Assembly (NCBI GenBank): GCA_029432795.1
Contig: JARNMJ010000027.1
Location: 1-55,964, forward strand
Source of the DNA: Pontiellaceae bacterium B12219
Lineage (GTDB): Bacteria; Verrucomicrobiota; Kiritimatiellia; Kiritimatiellales; Pontiellaceae
Direction of reading: 5' to 3'
Length of the DNA: 55,964 bases
Of this stretch, positions 41,474 to 50,043 are shown piece after piece (the first letter of the stretch is position 1; the number at the start of each line of letters is the position of its first letter). Position numbers and translations under genes: made by a program. The notes below the pieces were generated by a model. The model searched no databases. It was given only the letters and a program-made list of their open reading frames with translations, and was not told the DNA's origin.

Positions 41474-42856
41474 TTATCCCAACTCGTAGACTTCAATTTT
41501 TTTGTACAGCGTTGTTCGGTGAATCTGCAGCACTTCCGCCGCAGCCTTGCGGTTGCCCTCTAATTTTTCGAGAACCCGTTTAATATGACGCTTTTCGATT
41601 TCCGCCAACGGAAGAAGGTCGGCCGGACAGGCCCCTTCTTCAGGATTATCCGGTGCCGCCCCTACTTCAAGATTCAGCGCGGAAGCCTTAATGCGATCGC
41701 CGTCACTCAGAATTAAACCCCGTTCAATTACATTACGAAGTTCACGAACATTGCCCGGCCAGTTGTATGCCCGAAGCATGCTCAAGGCCTCCATTTCAAA
41801 CCCCTGAACCGCACGCCCCATCTGCTTCGCAAACAACTGCAGAAAATAATTGGCCATCGGTTCAATGCTTTTCGGATGGTTCCGCAGCGGCGGAACCTTG
41901 ATGGGAACAACAGAGAGCCGATAGTATAAATCTTCCCGGAAGGTCCCCTCCTCAACCAGTTCTTTGAGGTTACGGTTTGTCGCCGCAATAATCCGAACAT
42001 CCACCTGCGTTGGACGTAATGCTCCGAGCCGGCGGAATTCCCTGTCCTCTAAAACCTTGAGTACTTTAGCCTGCAAGGCTAAATCCATATCACCGATCTC
42101 ATCCAAAAATATGGTGCCGCCCTCGGCCACTTCGAAAAGACCGAGTTTTTTATTTTTCGCATCTGTGAACGCACCGGATTCATATCCGAAAAGTTCGCTT
42201 TCAAGCAGGTGTTCGGGAATCGCCGAACAGTTGATTTCAACAAAGGGCTCCTTGGCTCGCGGGCTGGAACGGTGAATGGCTTTGGACAGCATGCCTTTGC
42301 CCGCCCCGCTCTCCCCGAGAATCAGCACCGTGGCGGCACTTTTTGCGACACGGCCCGCCATATTGAAGATTTCAGTCATCGCTGATGTGCCGATCATTTG
42401 ATCAAACTGCACAAACCCTTCAAACTCGCGTAAGGAATAATCCTTAAGCGTTTCCACCTTACGCGTCAGTTTACTCTTGTCTTTAAGGTTGCGTAAAATT
42501 TTAAACAGCTGCTCATCTTCAAACGGTTTTGAGAGATAGTCAAATGCGCCCTGTTTGAGGGCGGAGACCGCCGTATCCACATCGGCAAACGCCGTCATAA
42601 CCACAATCGCCATTTCCGGAGCCGCTTCCCGCTGCTGCTCCAGCAGATCCAACCCGCTCCCATCGGGCAACCGAATGTCGGTGATCATAATATCGAACGA
42701 ATCAGAAGCAAGTAACCGGTGGGCATCATGCAGTGAATCCGCAGCCATCACTTCGCATTCACTCGCCGTTAACCGATCGTACATGACCCGGCGCAGCAGA
42801 TCATCATCTTCCACCACCAACACTTTTATATCAGCGAAACTTTCAGTTTTCCCCAT
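41474..42856 (-). CDS. flrC: NtrC-family sigma-54 activator of flagellar genes (FlrC/FleR type)
   Basis: A 460-residue regulator. The receiver has phospho-acceptor D60 in IMITDIRLPDG. The AAA+ domain has Walker A GESGAGKG (181-188), the sigma-54 contact loop GAFTDA (228-233), Walker B LDEIG (251-255) and the ARTxR-like NWPGNVRELRNVI region. A C-terminal Fis HTH (AAEVLQIHRTTLYKKIEVYE) binds DNA. It forms a pair with the kinase 13 bases upstream. With nine sigma-54 elements around, it is the obvious master activator. A 19-base palindrome (42065-42083) lies in the coding sequence. Confidence 0.92.
   Translation of the reverse strand: MGKTESFADIKVLVVEDDDLLRRVMYDRLTASECEVMAADSLHDAHRLLASDSFDIMITDIRLPDGSGLDLLEQQREAAPEMAIVVMTAFADVDTAVSALKQGAFDYLSKPFEDEQLFKILRNLKDKSKLTRKVETLKDYSLREFEGFVQFDQMIGTSAMTEIFNMAGRVAKSAATVLILGESGAGKGMLSKAIHRSSPRAKEPFVEINCSAIPEHLLESELFGYESGAFTDAKNKKLGLFEVAEGGTIFLDEIGDMDLALQAKVLKVLEDREFRRLGALRPTQVDVRIIAATNRNLKELVEEGTFREDLYYRLSVVPIKVPPLRNHPKSIEPMANYFLQLFAKQMGRAVQGFEMEALSMLRAYNWPGNVRELRNVIERGLILSDGDRIKASALNLEVGAAPDNPEEGACPADLLPLAEIEKRHIKRVLEKLEGNRKAAAEVLQIHRTTLYKKIEVYELG
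42065..42083. repeat. 19-bp palindrome inside flrC
   Basis: TTTAGCCTGCAAGGCTAAA: 8-base arms around GCA. In the protein it falls in the conserved LALQAKVL segment, so part of the match may be coding constraint. Confidence 0.45.
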
Positions 42857-42868
42857 AACTTCTGTCTC

Positions 42869-43525
42869 CTATACGCCCATACCGGGCAGAATAAATTCTA
42901 CCACATTTTCATCGTTTTCAACACCGATGGATACCGTTCCATTCTGTTTTTCTACCAGCCGCCTGGCAATGGATAATCCCACTCCCAAATGCCGACTGCG
43001 TGTTGAATAAAAAGGCTCAAATGCCATATCCTGAACTTCCGATGACAAAAGCTCACCTTGATCGATAATACGAATTGAGAAGCCGCCCTCCACATCGCGA
43101 ATCAGTACTTTTACAGGTTTTCTTGAAATTTCGTACGCATTGCCAACTGCTTCCAGCAACACCGTTTCCACCGTCGTCCCGCAAACCAATTGGCCGGAAT
43201 CTTCGCAACAGATATCCAGCTGGATCTCTGCCATGGGAAAGGTTTCATTCAGATTCGTCATTACCATGGTCACGGCATCCTGCAACGGAGCGGGTTGCGG
43301 CTTAGGAAGAATACCGAAGAGTGCTTCAATACGCCCGACCATACCGGATATTTTATCGTATTCCTGATCCATCAGCGGGAAATATTCGCGCTCCCGTGCC
43401 GTAAGCCGATCATCAAGTTCTGATGCCAGCAAACTGTTCGCCGATTTCAACCCGGATACAACATTCAACAGCCGATGCCGCAAAAGCCGCACCATTCGTC
43501 CTGTTCCTTCAGCATCTAATACCAC
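42869..43525 (-). CDS. flrB: Compact soluble histidine kinase (FlrB/FleS-like)
   Basis: A 218-residue kinase with no sensor domain. A short dimerisation helix carries the likely phospho-His in RLLRHRLLNVVSGLKSANSL. The HATPase domain has VLLEAVGNAYEIS (N box), IRIIDQGEL (G1) and RHLGVGLSIARRLVE (G2). The start is GTG 43525; ATG at 43495 is an alternative. It precedes the NtrC-type regulator and should phosphorylate it. The stimulus is probably a cytoplasmic assembly state. No sigma-54 box is seen upstream, as expected for the top of the cascade. Confidence 0.82.
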   Translation of the reverse strand: MVLDAEGTGRMVRLLRHRLLNVVSGLKSANSLLASELDDRLTAREREYFPLMDQEYDKISGMVGRIEALFGILPKPQPAPLQDAVTMVMTNLNETFPMAEIQLDICCEDSGQLVCGTTVETVLLEAVGNAYEISRKPVKVLIRDVEGGFSIRIIDQGELLSSEVQDMAFEPFYSTRSRHLGVGLSIARRLVEKQNGTVSIGVENDENVVEFILPGMGV

Positions 43526-43643
43526 TCTACGTCCCCCGCTACATTAAATACATAAAATCGCGGCAAACAGTATCTGGCTCAGAAGTAAACACAAGCGGAC
43601 TTTTCAATTTATCTAATGAAACTGAGTTTGGCCCTGCCAGCAA

Positions 43644-44264
43644 TCAGGGCAGTTGTAATGAGGCTTCCTGCTTATATTGGGTTAACTTATTCCGCAAAGT
43701 ACGCACACTGATTCCCAGCCTTTCGGCCATCACACTGCGGCTGCCGCGGGTTTCGTGCAAAACCCGCATTATGGTTTGGCGCTCAAGGTCCTGCAGATTG
43801 GTTATCGCTTCCGACTCCGTTGAAATCTCCGATGCTGCGACCGTCTGTGGCCCCCTATCGGCCGGAACCACCTTTTTTTGAAGCAACTCAACCTGAGTAC
43901 GCAGCCTGAGCAACTCCCGGGTCCGTGAAATGATGACTGAAACCTGCTCGGGTGAAAAAGGCTTCAGCAGATAGTCATACACGCCCCCGCTGCTGACCAG
44001 CTTGATCGCCTTATCCACATTCCGAAATGAAGTCATGACCACATAGACCGTATCCGTTTCTCTGTGAAACAGTCCGTCAGCGGCCTGAAAAATATCCAGA
44101 TCAGCAAATACAAGATCGAACTTCTGGCTTGCCTGCAGGCGAGACAGTTCTTTTCCGGAAGATGCTTCTATCGCAAAAACACCTTCCTGTTTAAGACGAT
44201 CAACCGCGTAGCCACGCATCAAAAAATCGTCATCCACCACAAGTGCTGTTTCCATCATATCCAT
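43644..44264 (-). CDS. Response regulator with Fis-type DNA-binding domain
   Basis: A 206-residue protein: receiver (residues 1-125, D55 in LVFADLDIF, KPF near 105) joined by a linker to a C-terminal Fis HTH (MRVLHETRGSRSVMAERLGI, VRTLRNKL). It has the ends of an NtrC protein without the AAA+ module, like the ActR/PrrA group. It can therefore bind DNA but not directly open sigma-54 promoters. Last gene of the fliW-to-43644 unit; a short hairpin overlaps its stop codon. Confidence 0.82.
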   Translation of the reverse strand: MDMMETALVVDDDFLMRGYAVDRLKQEGVFAIEASSGKELSRLQASQKFDLVFADLDIFQAADGLFHRETDTVYVVMTSFRNVDKAIKLVSSGGVYDYLLKPFSPEQVSVIISRTRELLRLRTQVELLQKKVVPADRGPQTVAASEISTESEAITNLQDLERQTIMRVLHETRGSRSVMAERLGISVRTLRNKLTQYKQEASLQLP

Positions 44265-44279
44265 CTCATTTCTTCCTGG

Positions 44280-44627
44280 TTAACAAACGCCGTAGGCTTC
44301 CATCCGTCGCGATGCCGCCTGAGGAATCGGCTTCTCCCGTGAGCTGGAGAACAGGGCCGGCCGGGCCACGTGCTCCAACATCGAACGAACCGAAGCCATA
44401 ACCGCTTTCGCCCGTTGCTGTTGTTCTGTATTTTCCAACAGACTACAGGCATTTGGCGGAAGCCTGCGGATTTGCTCCAGCAGTGCAAAAGAAAGTTTAT
44501 CCATCTGCCGGGCTTCGGTCAGGGTTGCCATGCGCCCCTGCTGTTTGGCCCGTTCATGATCACGGTTCAGTTGTTCACAGATAGTCTGAATTTGATTTAT
44601 GCAGCTGCTGATTTCATCTTCAGTCAT
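44280..44627 (-). CDS. Hypothetical helical protein in the fliW unit
   Basis: A 115-residue soluble protein, helical in the first 75 residues (DEISSCINQIQTICEQLNRD, ARQMDKLSFALLEQIRRLPP), with a Pro/Ser/Arg-rich tail. No family recognised. Size and fold class resemble FlgN-type export chaperones, but nothing specific supports that. Overlaps the TPR gene stop by four bases. Confidence 0.55.
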   Translation of the reverse strand: MTEDEISSCINQIQTICEQLNRDHERAKQQGRMATLTEARQMDKLSFALLEQIRRLPPNACSLLENTEQQQRAKAVMASVRSMLEHVARPALFSSSREKPIPQAASRRMEAYGVC

Positions 44628-46861
44628 TTCAATACCTTTTTCTGATGTTTTTTCACTGTTGCGGCCAAACGTTCCATCTTGTCAATCACCTGCGCGAGTT
44701 CTGTAAGCGAAGCATCCGCAATTTCGTCCTTCTCACGCAGCGCACGGCTAAGCCCTTCCAGCGACCCGGCCTGAAAGCGGTCTTCATAAAGCCGGAGCAC
44801 ATAACTCTGAATAGGCAGCCATTCGGCGTAATCTGACTGGTATGCGAGATCAATCAGACGGAGCATCGCCCGCTCATCGTCAGCCTCATACAAATAATCA
44901 AACGTCTCATTGAAATATGCCGCCAAAGCCTCGCGCCGTTCGCCGTCAGGCAAATTGAGAAACAAAGAAAGGTTGTCCTCCATAACAGCGGGATCCCGAA
45001 ACTTTTCATCCCCCTGCAAGTTCAAGCGTCCCAATGTATAGCGCACCTGATCCGGAGCGGAAAGCATCTGAACATAGGCCAGATCGTAGCGCCGCGCAGC
45101 TTCCCGGTTTTGTCCGAAACGTTTGGCGAGCTCCGCCCAGCCCAATGCCGCTTCCGACTTAACCAACGGAGACGTTGTCCGGTGGCATAACTCGCGAAAC
45201 AGATGATCCGCCGCTGCCCAATCTCCCTGCTTCTTCAAACACCGGGCTTTTCCGAGCATCGCCTGCTCACTGATATTTTCATTGAATGCCGCATTGCCAT
45301 CATTGCCTTGGAAAAAATTGAGCAATCCGATCCGGTTGTAGTAGGAAACCGCCAGATCATTCAGTTTCATTTCCTCAATATAACGTGCCATACGCAATTC
45401 CACAGAACCCACGCGAGGATCTTCGGGAATATTCTGAATGGCGGCCGAACCGACAACCAACTGTTCAAGTACGGGGCGATCCAACCAATATTTCGCTTCA
45501 AACAAAGAAAATAAAGAATCCTGATAAGCCCTGGAACTTTCGGGGAGCCGACCGATAAACCGGAGAATCCAGTTTTCGACCGCCTCATAATTTCCTTCGC
45601 TCATATTCAGATTTATCAACTCAGAAAATGCCATAGCAAACGCATCGTTCTCATCTGATTTCTGAAGCTGATTCATATAATTAACCGCACCGTCATGATC
45701 GCCCAGACGCTCTTCAAGCACGGCGGCACGAGCCATAAGTTTCCCGAACTCCCGGCCTGCGGGATCACCGAAACTGAAGCAGCCCTGCAACAGTCCCAAT
45801 GCATCTTCATACAGTTCATGCTCTTCCAACAGCTCGACAACCTGAAGAATTTCCTCCTGCGAATGCGCATTAAAATCGAATCGTTGAATCAGCGATTCCG
45901 CCAGTTCGGCTGCGTAGGCCACCTCCCCCTGAACCCGCGAAATCCGGCTCAGCAACATAAGAGCTTCGGTTAAGTTTTCCGTCGGCTCCCTTTCAAGGAA
46001 GTTCGTCAGATACTTCTGAGCTTCCTCATAGTTTTCAACCGACACCATTGCATTGGCCAAACGCAGCAGCGCCTCTTCCTGCTCTTGTTTTTCCCCGGAG
46101 TCGATAATCCGCTCCAGCTTCGTTTGAATTTCATGAAATACCCGCATCCTGTAAGCGGTCAGTCCTTCCCCGCCCTCTGCCAGCGCATAGGCTTCAAGCC
46201 AGCTGTCATCGGCCAGCAGTTTTTCGCGGGAACGCAATTTTACATCCGCCAGAAGTTCAGCCCATTCCGCCGACTGGAGCGGCATCGCTTCCGCAGTGGC
46301 CAATGCTTTAGTTAATTCGCGCCAACCTCGATTTGAATTCATCAGAAATTCAAATTTACGGCGCCATAATGTGATAAGGTATTCCGGTTCTTCAGCCGTT
46401 ATAATCATCGATTCCAGATATTCCAAAAAGTGCGGTTCGTCGCCCATCTCTTCCAGAACATCCAGCAGCTCCAGTCCGACTTCCATCTGTAAAACGAACT
46501 CCTGATCGCTCTCATCGAATGCCGCCTGAAGATACGAAACTGCCGCACCGGGATGAGAACCGCCGCCCCGAAGATAATCTTCAAATAACAGCTCCCCCAT
46601 TTGATGACCGGCCACGGCACGCTCATGCGGCGTCTTTGCCCGATCAAGTGCCAGCCGGACAAATTCGCGGGCCACACCAAACCGCCGCTGTTCTTTATAG
46701 AGAGCCGCGTTGGCCAGCATTTCATCAAACGTTGAAGACGACGGCTCTTCCAGCTCTGGAATTTCGACTGTAGCCGGCATTCGCGAACTTATATAAAAAA
46801 CAATGCCTTCCATTACGATGGCACTCAATATCAGGCCTAAAATGATAACTGTTTTACGCAT
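44624..46861 (-). CDS. Membrane-anchored TPR-repeat protein
   Basis: A 745-residue protein with one N-terminal TM anchor (KTVIILGLILSAIVMEGIVF) followed by about 700 residues of helical TPR-like repeats (ANAALYKEQRRFGVAREFVR, ALLRLANAMVSVENYEEAQK, YMNQLQKSDENDAFAMAFSE). The bulk probably lies in the periplasm as a protein-protein scaffold. ATG 46861 overlaps the stop of the receiver gene by eight bases. No known flagellar counterpart. Its place in a flagellin operon suggests a lineage-specific motor or motility scaffold, which is inference. Confidence 0.75.
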   Translation of the reverse strand: MRKTVIILGLILSAIVMEGIVFYISSRMPATVEIPELEEPSSSTFDEMLANAALYKEQRRFGVAREFVRLALDRAKTPHERAVAGHQMGELLFEDYLRGGGSHPGAAVSYLQAAFDESDQEFVLQMEVGLELLDVLEEMGDEPHFLEYLESMIITAEEPEYLITLWRRKFEFLMNSNRGWRELTKALATAEAMPLQSAEWAELLADVKLRSREKLLADDSWLEAYALAEGGEGLTAYRMRVFHEIQTKLERIIDSGEKQEQEEALLRLANAMVSVENYEEAQKYLTNFLEREPTENLTEALMLLSRISRVQGEVAYAAELAESLIQRFDFNAHSQEEILQVVELLEEHELYEDALGLLQGCFSFGDPAGREFGKLMARAAVLEERLGDHDGAVNYMNQLQKSDENDAFAMAFSELINLNMSEGNYEAVENWILRFIGRLPESSRAYQDSLFSLFEAKYWLDRPVLEQLVVGSAAIQNIPEDPRVGSVELRMARYIEEMKLNDLAVSYYNRIGLLNFFQGNDGNAAFNENISEQAMLGKARCLKKQGDWAAADHLFRELCHRTTSPLVKSEAALGWAELAKRFGQNREAARRYDLAYVQMLSAPDQVRYTLGRLNLQGDEKFRDPAVMEDNLSLFLNLPDGERREALAAYFNETFDYLYEADDERAMLRLIDLAYQSDYAEWLPIQSYVLRLYEDRFQAGSLEGLSRALREKDEIADASLTELAQVIDKMERLAATVKKHQKKVLK

Positions 46862-47582
46862 GGGATTCCGTCGGGCTCCCCGGCTGTACCGTTTCCAAAA
46901 GAGCTGCACGTTCCAACGGAGTTGTCGGACGGCGCGAAAGTGCAGCCAACTCATCAACTCCGGCTACAAATTCAATATTCAAATCCAGCGAATCAAAATA
47001 GTTACGTAAATCCGGGTTTGCGCCCACCACAGCCAGTCCACGCCGCGGCCTGCGAAACGAATCGGGCATTGAAGAAGGTAATGATTCGGAAGACCACGCT
47101 GAAAAATCAACCGCCAGCCAATCCTGCTCTTCCCATTCAGGCCGGTTTTCCGACTCGGATGGATCGGCTTTAAAATACGCATAGCGCCCTACCCGAACCG
47201 TTTCCTTAACCGGTGAACAGCCTGCCTCTCGAGCCAGCGTTTTTGCAATCAATGCCACATCGGGAGGTTTCGGAAAAACCGCACAAATACCAAGGTCATT
47301 CACAGTTTCCTCTTCGAGATCCGCCGCTTCTCCGCTGAGCATTGCAATGGGCAAACTGAACTCTTCTTTGCGCAACAGGCGAACCACATCAATTCCATTT
47401 CCATCCGGCAAACGGTAGTCGAACAGCGCGGCATCGAACGTGGTGTTCCGCATCAGCTTGATGGCTTCAGCACAACAACCGGCCTCGCTCACCTGCGCAC
47501 CGGCCTGCTCCAGTTTTGAACAGATCAACAACCGGACCAGCGGTTCATCGTCCAATACCAGCACCTTGGCATTCAATTCCAT
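46854..47582 (-). CDS. Response regulator with unknown C-terminal domain
   Basis: A 242-residue protein using ATG 47582, chosen because AGGGATGAGG precedes it; ATG 47609 or 47618 in frame would overlap the LysM gene. The receiver covers residues 1-125 with D55 in ALFDYRLPDG. The C-terminal ~115 residues (KETVRVGRYAYFKADPSESE, RGLAVVGANPDLRNYFDSLD) match no family I know, though the RGLAVVGANPDLR part resembles a second, degenerate receiver start. Confidence 0.7.
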   Translation of the reverse strand: MELNAKVLVLDDEPLVRLLICSKLEQAGAQVSEAGCCAEAIKLMRNTTFDAALFDYRLPDGNGIDVVRLLRKEEFSLPIAMLSGEAADLEEETVNDLGICAVFPKPPDVALIAKTLAREAGCSPVKETVRVGRYAYFKADPSESENRPEWEEQDWLAVDFSAWSSESLPSSMPDSFRRPRRGLAVVGANPDLRNYFDSLDLNIEFVAGVDELAALSRRPTTPLERAALLETVQPGSPTESHA

Positions 47583-47598
47583 GGCCTCATCCCTGTTG

Positions 47599-48297
47599 TT
47601 AAAACTCATACGATCCATTCCTTGGGAACCGCGGCACAACCAGAACTTCACCCGGAGATAAATTATCCGGATTCTTAACCTGACGATGGTTCGCCTGCCG
47701 CAGCCAGATCGCGCGCGACGGGTCTCCATATACCATGGGGTTGGCGGCAATGCTTTGAAGCGAATCGCCTTCCTTCACCTCGTAATACTCAAATTCCCCT
47801 AAAAGCAAACGCTCAATGGTCTCCCGCAACCCTTCCGATTTTTCCTTCCATTTTTCAGATTCCATTTCCAGCGATCGAATGATTTCCGCTTTGCCCGAGA
47901 GGGCTGTCTTTATGTCTTCATTCTCCTCTTTCAAGGCATCGTACTGCCGCTGAAGATGCTCATTCTCCGCCTGAATACGCTTTAGTTCCCGACTCAAGGA
48001 TTCCGATTGTTTTGCTTTTTCAAGCAAGTTGGACAGCATTCCGTATCCGGACTCCGGAGTAGGCGAAGGTTCTTTTTCATCCACAGGAAGAAGAGCCAGC
48101 ATATTGTCGAACAGCTCCTGAATTTCAAGATACTGCGCCTTGTAGCGCTCATATTCACTGGCTTTGCGTTCCAACGTCTGTAACCGAGTGGGCGCACCAA
48201 CAGGAACCTCGACCGGAGCCGCCGTCAGATTCCTGCCCGAGAGCAGTGCAACGGCATATACCATGAGCACCGTACATTTTCTGAGATCCGCTTTCAT
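47599..48297 (-). CDS. Secreted coiled-coil LysM protein
   Basis: A 232-residue protein. N-terminal signal peptide (CTVLMVYAVALLSGRNLTAA), a long coiled coil (residues ~38-165) and a C-terminal LysM motif (YYEVKEGDSLQSIAANPMVY, then NPDNLSPGEVLVVP) that binds peptidoglycan. It is probably periplasmic, anchoring something to the wall, possibly the neighbouring TPR protein or the stator. ATG 48297 has GGGATGAT upstream. Confidence 0.78.
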   Translation of the reverse strand: MKADLRKCTVLMVYAVALLSGRNLTAAPVEVPVGAPTRLQTLERKASEYERYKAQYLEIQELFDNMLALLPVDEKEPSPTPESGYGMLSNLLEKAKQSESLSRELKRIQAENEHLQRQYDALKEENEDIKTALSGKAEIIRSLEMESEKWKEKSEGLRETIERLLLGEFEYYEVKEGDSLQSIAANPMVYGDPSRAIWLRQANHRQVKNPDNLSPGEVLVVPRFPRNGSYEF

Positions 48298-48363
48298 ATC
48301 ATCCCTACCCAAACCGGTTCGAAACCGTGCCCCGGAATCTCTTCGCGAGGCACACATCATTTT

Positions 48364-49227
48364 TTAGCCAAATAACTGCATAACATTGCCTGGAAGCTGA
48401 TTGGCCTGCGCCAGCATGGCGGTACCGACCTGCTGAAGAATCTGATACTTCGTCATCTCAGATGTTTCCTTGGCAACATCCACATCGCGAATCCGACTTT
48501 CGGTGGCCATAATATTTTCTTCGTAACTCCGGAGCCCGGCCAGCGTCTGATTCATGCGATTCATCTCTGCACCCACATCCGCCCGTCTTTCACTCAGGAA
48601 ATCGATTCCCAACTGCAATTCTGTCACGGCAGTTTCTGCATCGGTTTGTGTCGAAATATTAATGGACCCCGCACTGTCAATCAATTGGCCCCACGTTGTT
48701 CCATTACCCAGATCGTCTGTGCTGGCGGTGGTCAAATCCAACGCAGCAGAAGTGAAGGTCTGGCCCCCATCGGCACCCACCTGTTGTGTAATACCGGCAC
48801 CGCCCTGAAAAAGAGCAACGCCATTAAATTTTCCGGCGGCATTGGCCCCGGTTGTAATGCGGGCAATTTCATCCTGCATCTGCGCAAACTCCTGCTGCAG
48901 CACGGTGCGGTCAATATCCGACTTCGTGCCATCGTTGGCCATCACGGCAAGCTCGCCCATGCGACCGAGCATATCGTGCATTTTCTGCATCCAGGAATCA
49001 GCCGTCTGCAGATAGTTCAACTTGTTTTCCACGTTGCTCGCGGCGGCAGATGTATTGCGCGACTGCGTGCGCAGCCGTTCGCTCATGGCAAGGCCGGAGG
49101 CATCATCACCGGCATTTTCTATGCGGTTGCCTGACGACAGCCTGGCCATCGAATTCTGAAGACCTTCAATATTGCTGTTATAATTTTTCCAGACGTTGAA
49201 CGCCGTTGTATTATTCGATATCTGCAT
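48364..49227 (-). CDS. fliC: Flagellin FliC, divergent copy
   Basis: A 287-residue flagellin with conserved N-terminal D0/D1 helices (LQNSMARLSSGNRIENAGDD, ASGLAMSERLRTQSRN) and C-terminal helices (YEENIMATESRIRDVDVAKE, ILQQVGTAMLAQANQLPGNV then MQLFG). The variable middle is short. It differs from the other two at both ends (NYNSNIEGLQ, PGNVMQLFG). It follows csrA by 26 bases with no promoter between, so it is read from the fliW sigma-54 element. The ribosome site GAACAAAGGATAG contains a GGA that CsrA could cover. Confidence 0.95.
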   Translation of the reverse strand: MQISNNTTAFNVWKNYNSNIEGLQNSMARLSSGNRIENAGDDASGLAMSERLRTQSRNTSAAASNVENKLNYLQTADSWMQKMHDMLGRMGELAVMANDGTKSDIDRTVLQQEFAQMQDEIARITTGANAAGKFNGVALFQGGAGITQQVGADGGQTFTSAALDLTTASTDDLGNGTTWGQLIDSAGSINISTQTDAETAVTELQLGIDFLSERRADVGAEMNRMNQTLAGLRSYEENIMATESRIRDVDVAKETSEMTKYQILQQVGTAMLAQANQLPGNVMQLFG

Positions 49228-49253
49228 GGTTCTATCCTTTGTTCATCTAGCAT

Positions 49254-49481
49254 CTATTGACCGAACATCCCGCAGAGGGCATCCAGAGACACATTCGATT
49301 GTTCAGCCGCTTCTTTATTGGCGGCCAGAATGGCTTCAAAAATTTCTTTTCGGTAGATGTTCATTTCAGCCGGAGCCGAAAAGCCCAAACTAACCTGATC
49401 ACCGCGCACGCTGAGCACTTTGACCTCAATATCCTCTCTCAGCATAACGCTTTCATTCGACTTCCTTGTCAGAATCAACAT
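49254..49481 (-). CDS. csrA: Carbon storage/flagellin translation regulator CsrA
   Basis: A 75-residue RNA-binding protein starting MLILTRKSNESVMLREDIEV and continuing VLSVRGDQVSLGFSAPAEMN, with IYRKEIFEAI. The Arg44-equivalent region GFSAPAE is intact. CsrA dimers block flagellin mRNA ribosome sites and are titrated by FliW. It lies between fliW and a flagellin, the Bacillus-type arrangement. Confidence 0.97.
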   Translation of the reverse strand: MLILTRKSNESVMLREDIEVKVLSVRGDQVSLGFSAPAEMNIYRKEIFEAILAANKEAAEQSNVSLDALCGMFGQ

Positions 49482-49508
49482 GTCGCCCTCCTTGGCTTCA
49501 ATTTCCGT

Positions 49509-50027
49509 CTAACGGCACTGCGTTGCAGCTAAATCATCTTCAGCAGACGTTTCCCGGGACTGCATCAACGCATCCCACACGCGAAAACGAACATCATGCT
49601 TTGTGCCTTCGCTGATGATCTGACGGCCCTGACAGTTCTTCATATTCAGGATCACCGGCCCCTGCAGATTTGCCGTAATCTCGCTGGGTTCATCGCGCAC
49701 GGTAACGAAAGAAAAGATAAATGCATCCTCGCCGCGCTGCAGATCCAGCGCCTGCAAATCCGATGGGCCCACCCGAACCTGATAGTCCGGACAAACGAGA
49801 AACGGGTCGAGGCAGACAAAGGAAACTTCCGGGGAAATTCCGATTGATTTCATAAAAAAGAACGGCTGCATATCCGTATTGCAATACAGCACAAACTGCT
49901 TGTAGTCCTCAAAGGCGGGGACTCCGTCCGGGAACGTGAAGATGTTGCCATCGCTCACCGGAATGCGCACAGTGCGGGTTTCGGTCTCCAACACCATCGG
50001 AACCGGTGTTTCATTGGTTTTATTCAT
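49509..50027 (-). CDS. fliW: Flagellar assembly factor FliW
   Basis: A 172-residue protein with IFTFPDGVPAFEDYKQFVLY and, later, SFVCLDPFLVCPDYQVRVGP and ANLQGPVILNMKNCQGRQII, all FliW hallmarks. FliW binds CsrA or flagellin in turn, coupling flagellin export to translation. ATG 50027 follows AAAGGG; a TTG at 50042 is in frame but less likely. The sigma-54 element lies inside the 3' end of asnB and predicts a leader of about 28 bases. Confidence 0.94.
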   Translation of the reverse strand: MNKTNETPVPMVLETETRTVRIPVSDGNIFTFPDGVPAFEDYKQFVLYCNTDMQPFFFMKSIGISPEVSFVCLDPFLVCPDYQVRVGPSDLQALDLQRGEDAFIFSFVTVRDEPSEITANLQGPVILNMKNCQGRQIISEGTKHDVRFRVWDALMQSRETSAEDDLAATQCR

Positions 50028-50043
50028 CAGTATCCCTTTCAAT

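Noticed and set aside
48364-49227. Divergent flagellin considered as the missing FlgL
   Set aside because: It has the full flagellin N-terminal and C-terminal signatures (LSSGNRIENAGDD, AMLAQANQLPG) and lies behind csrA, not flgK.
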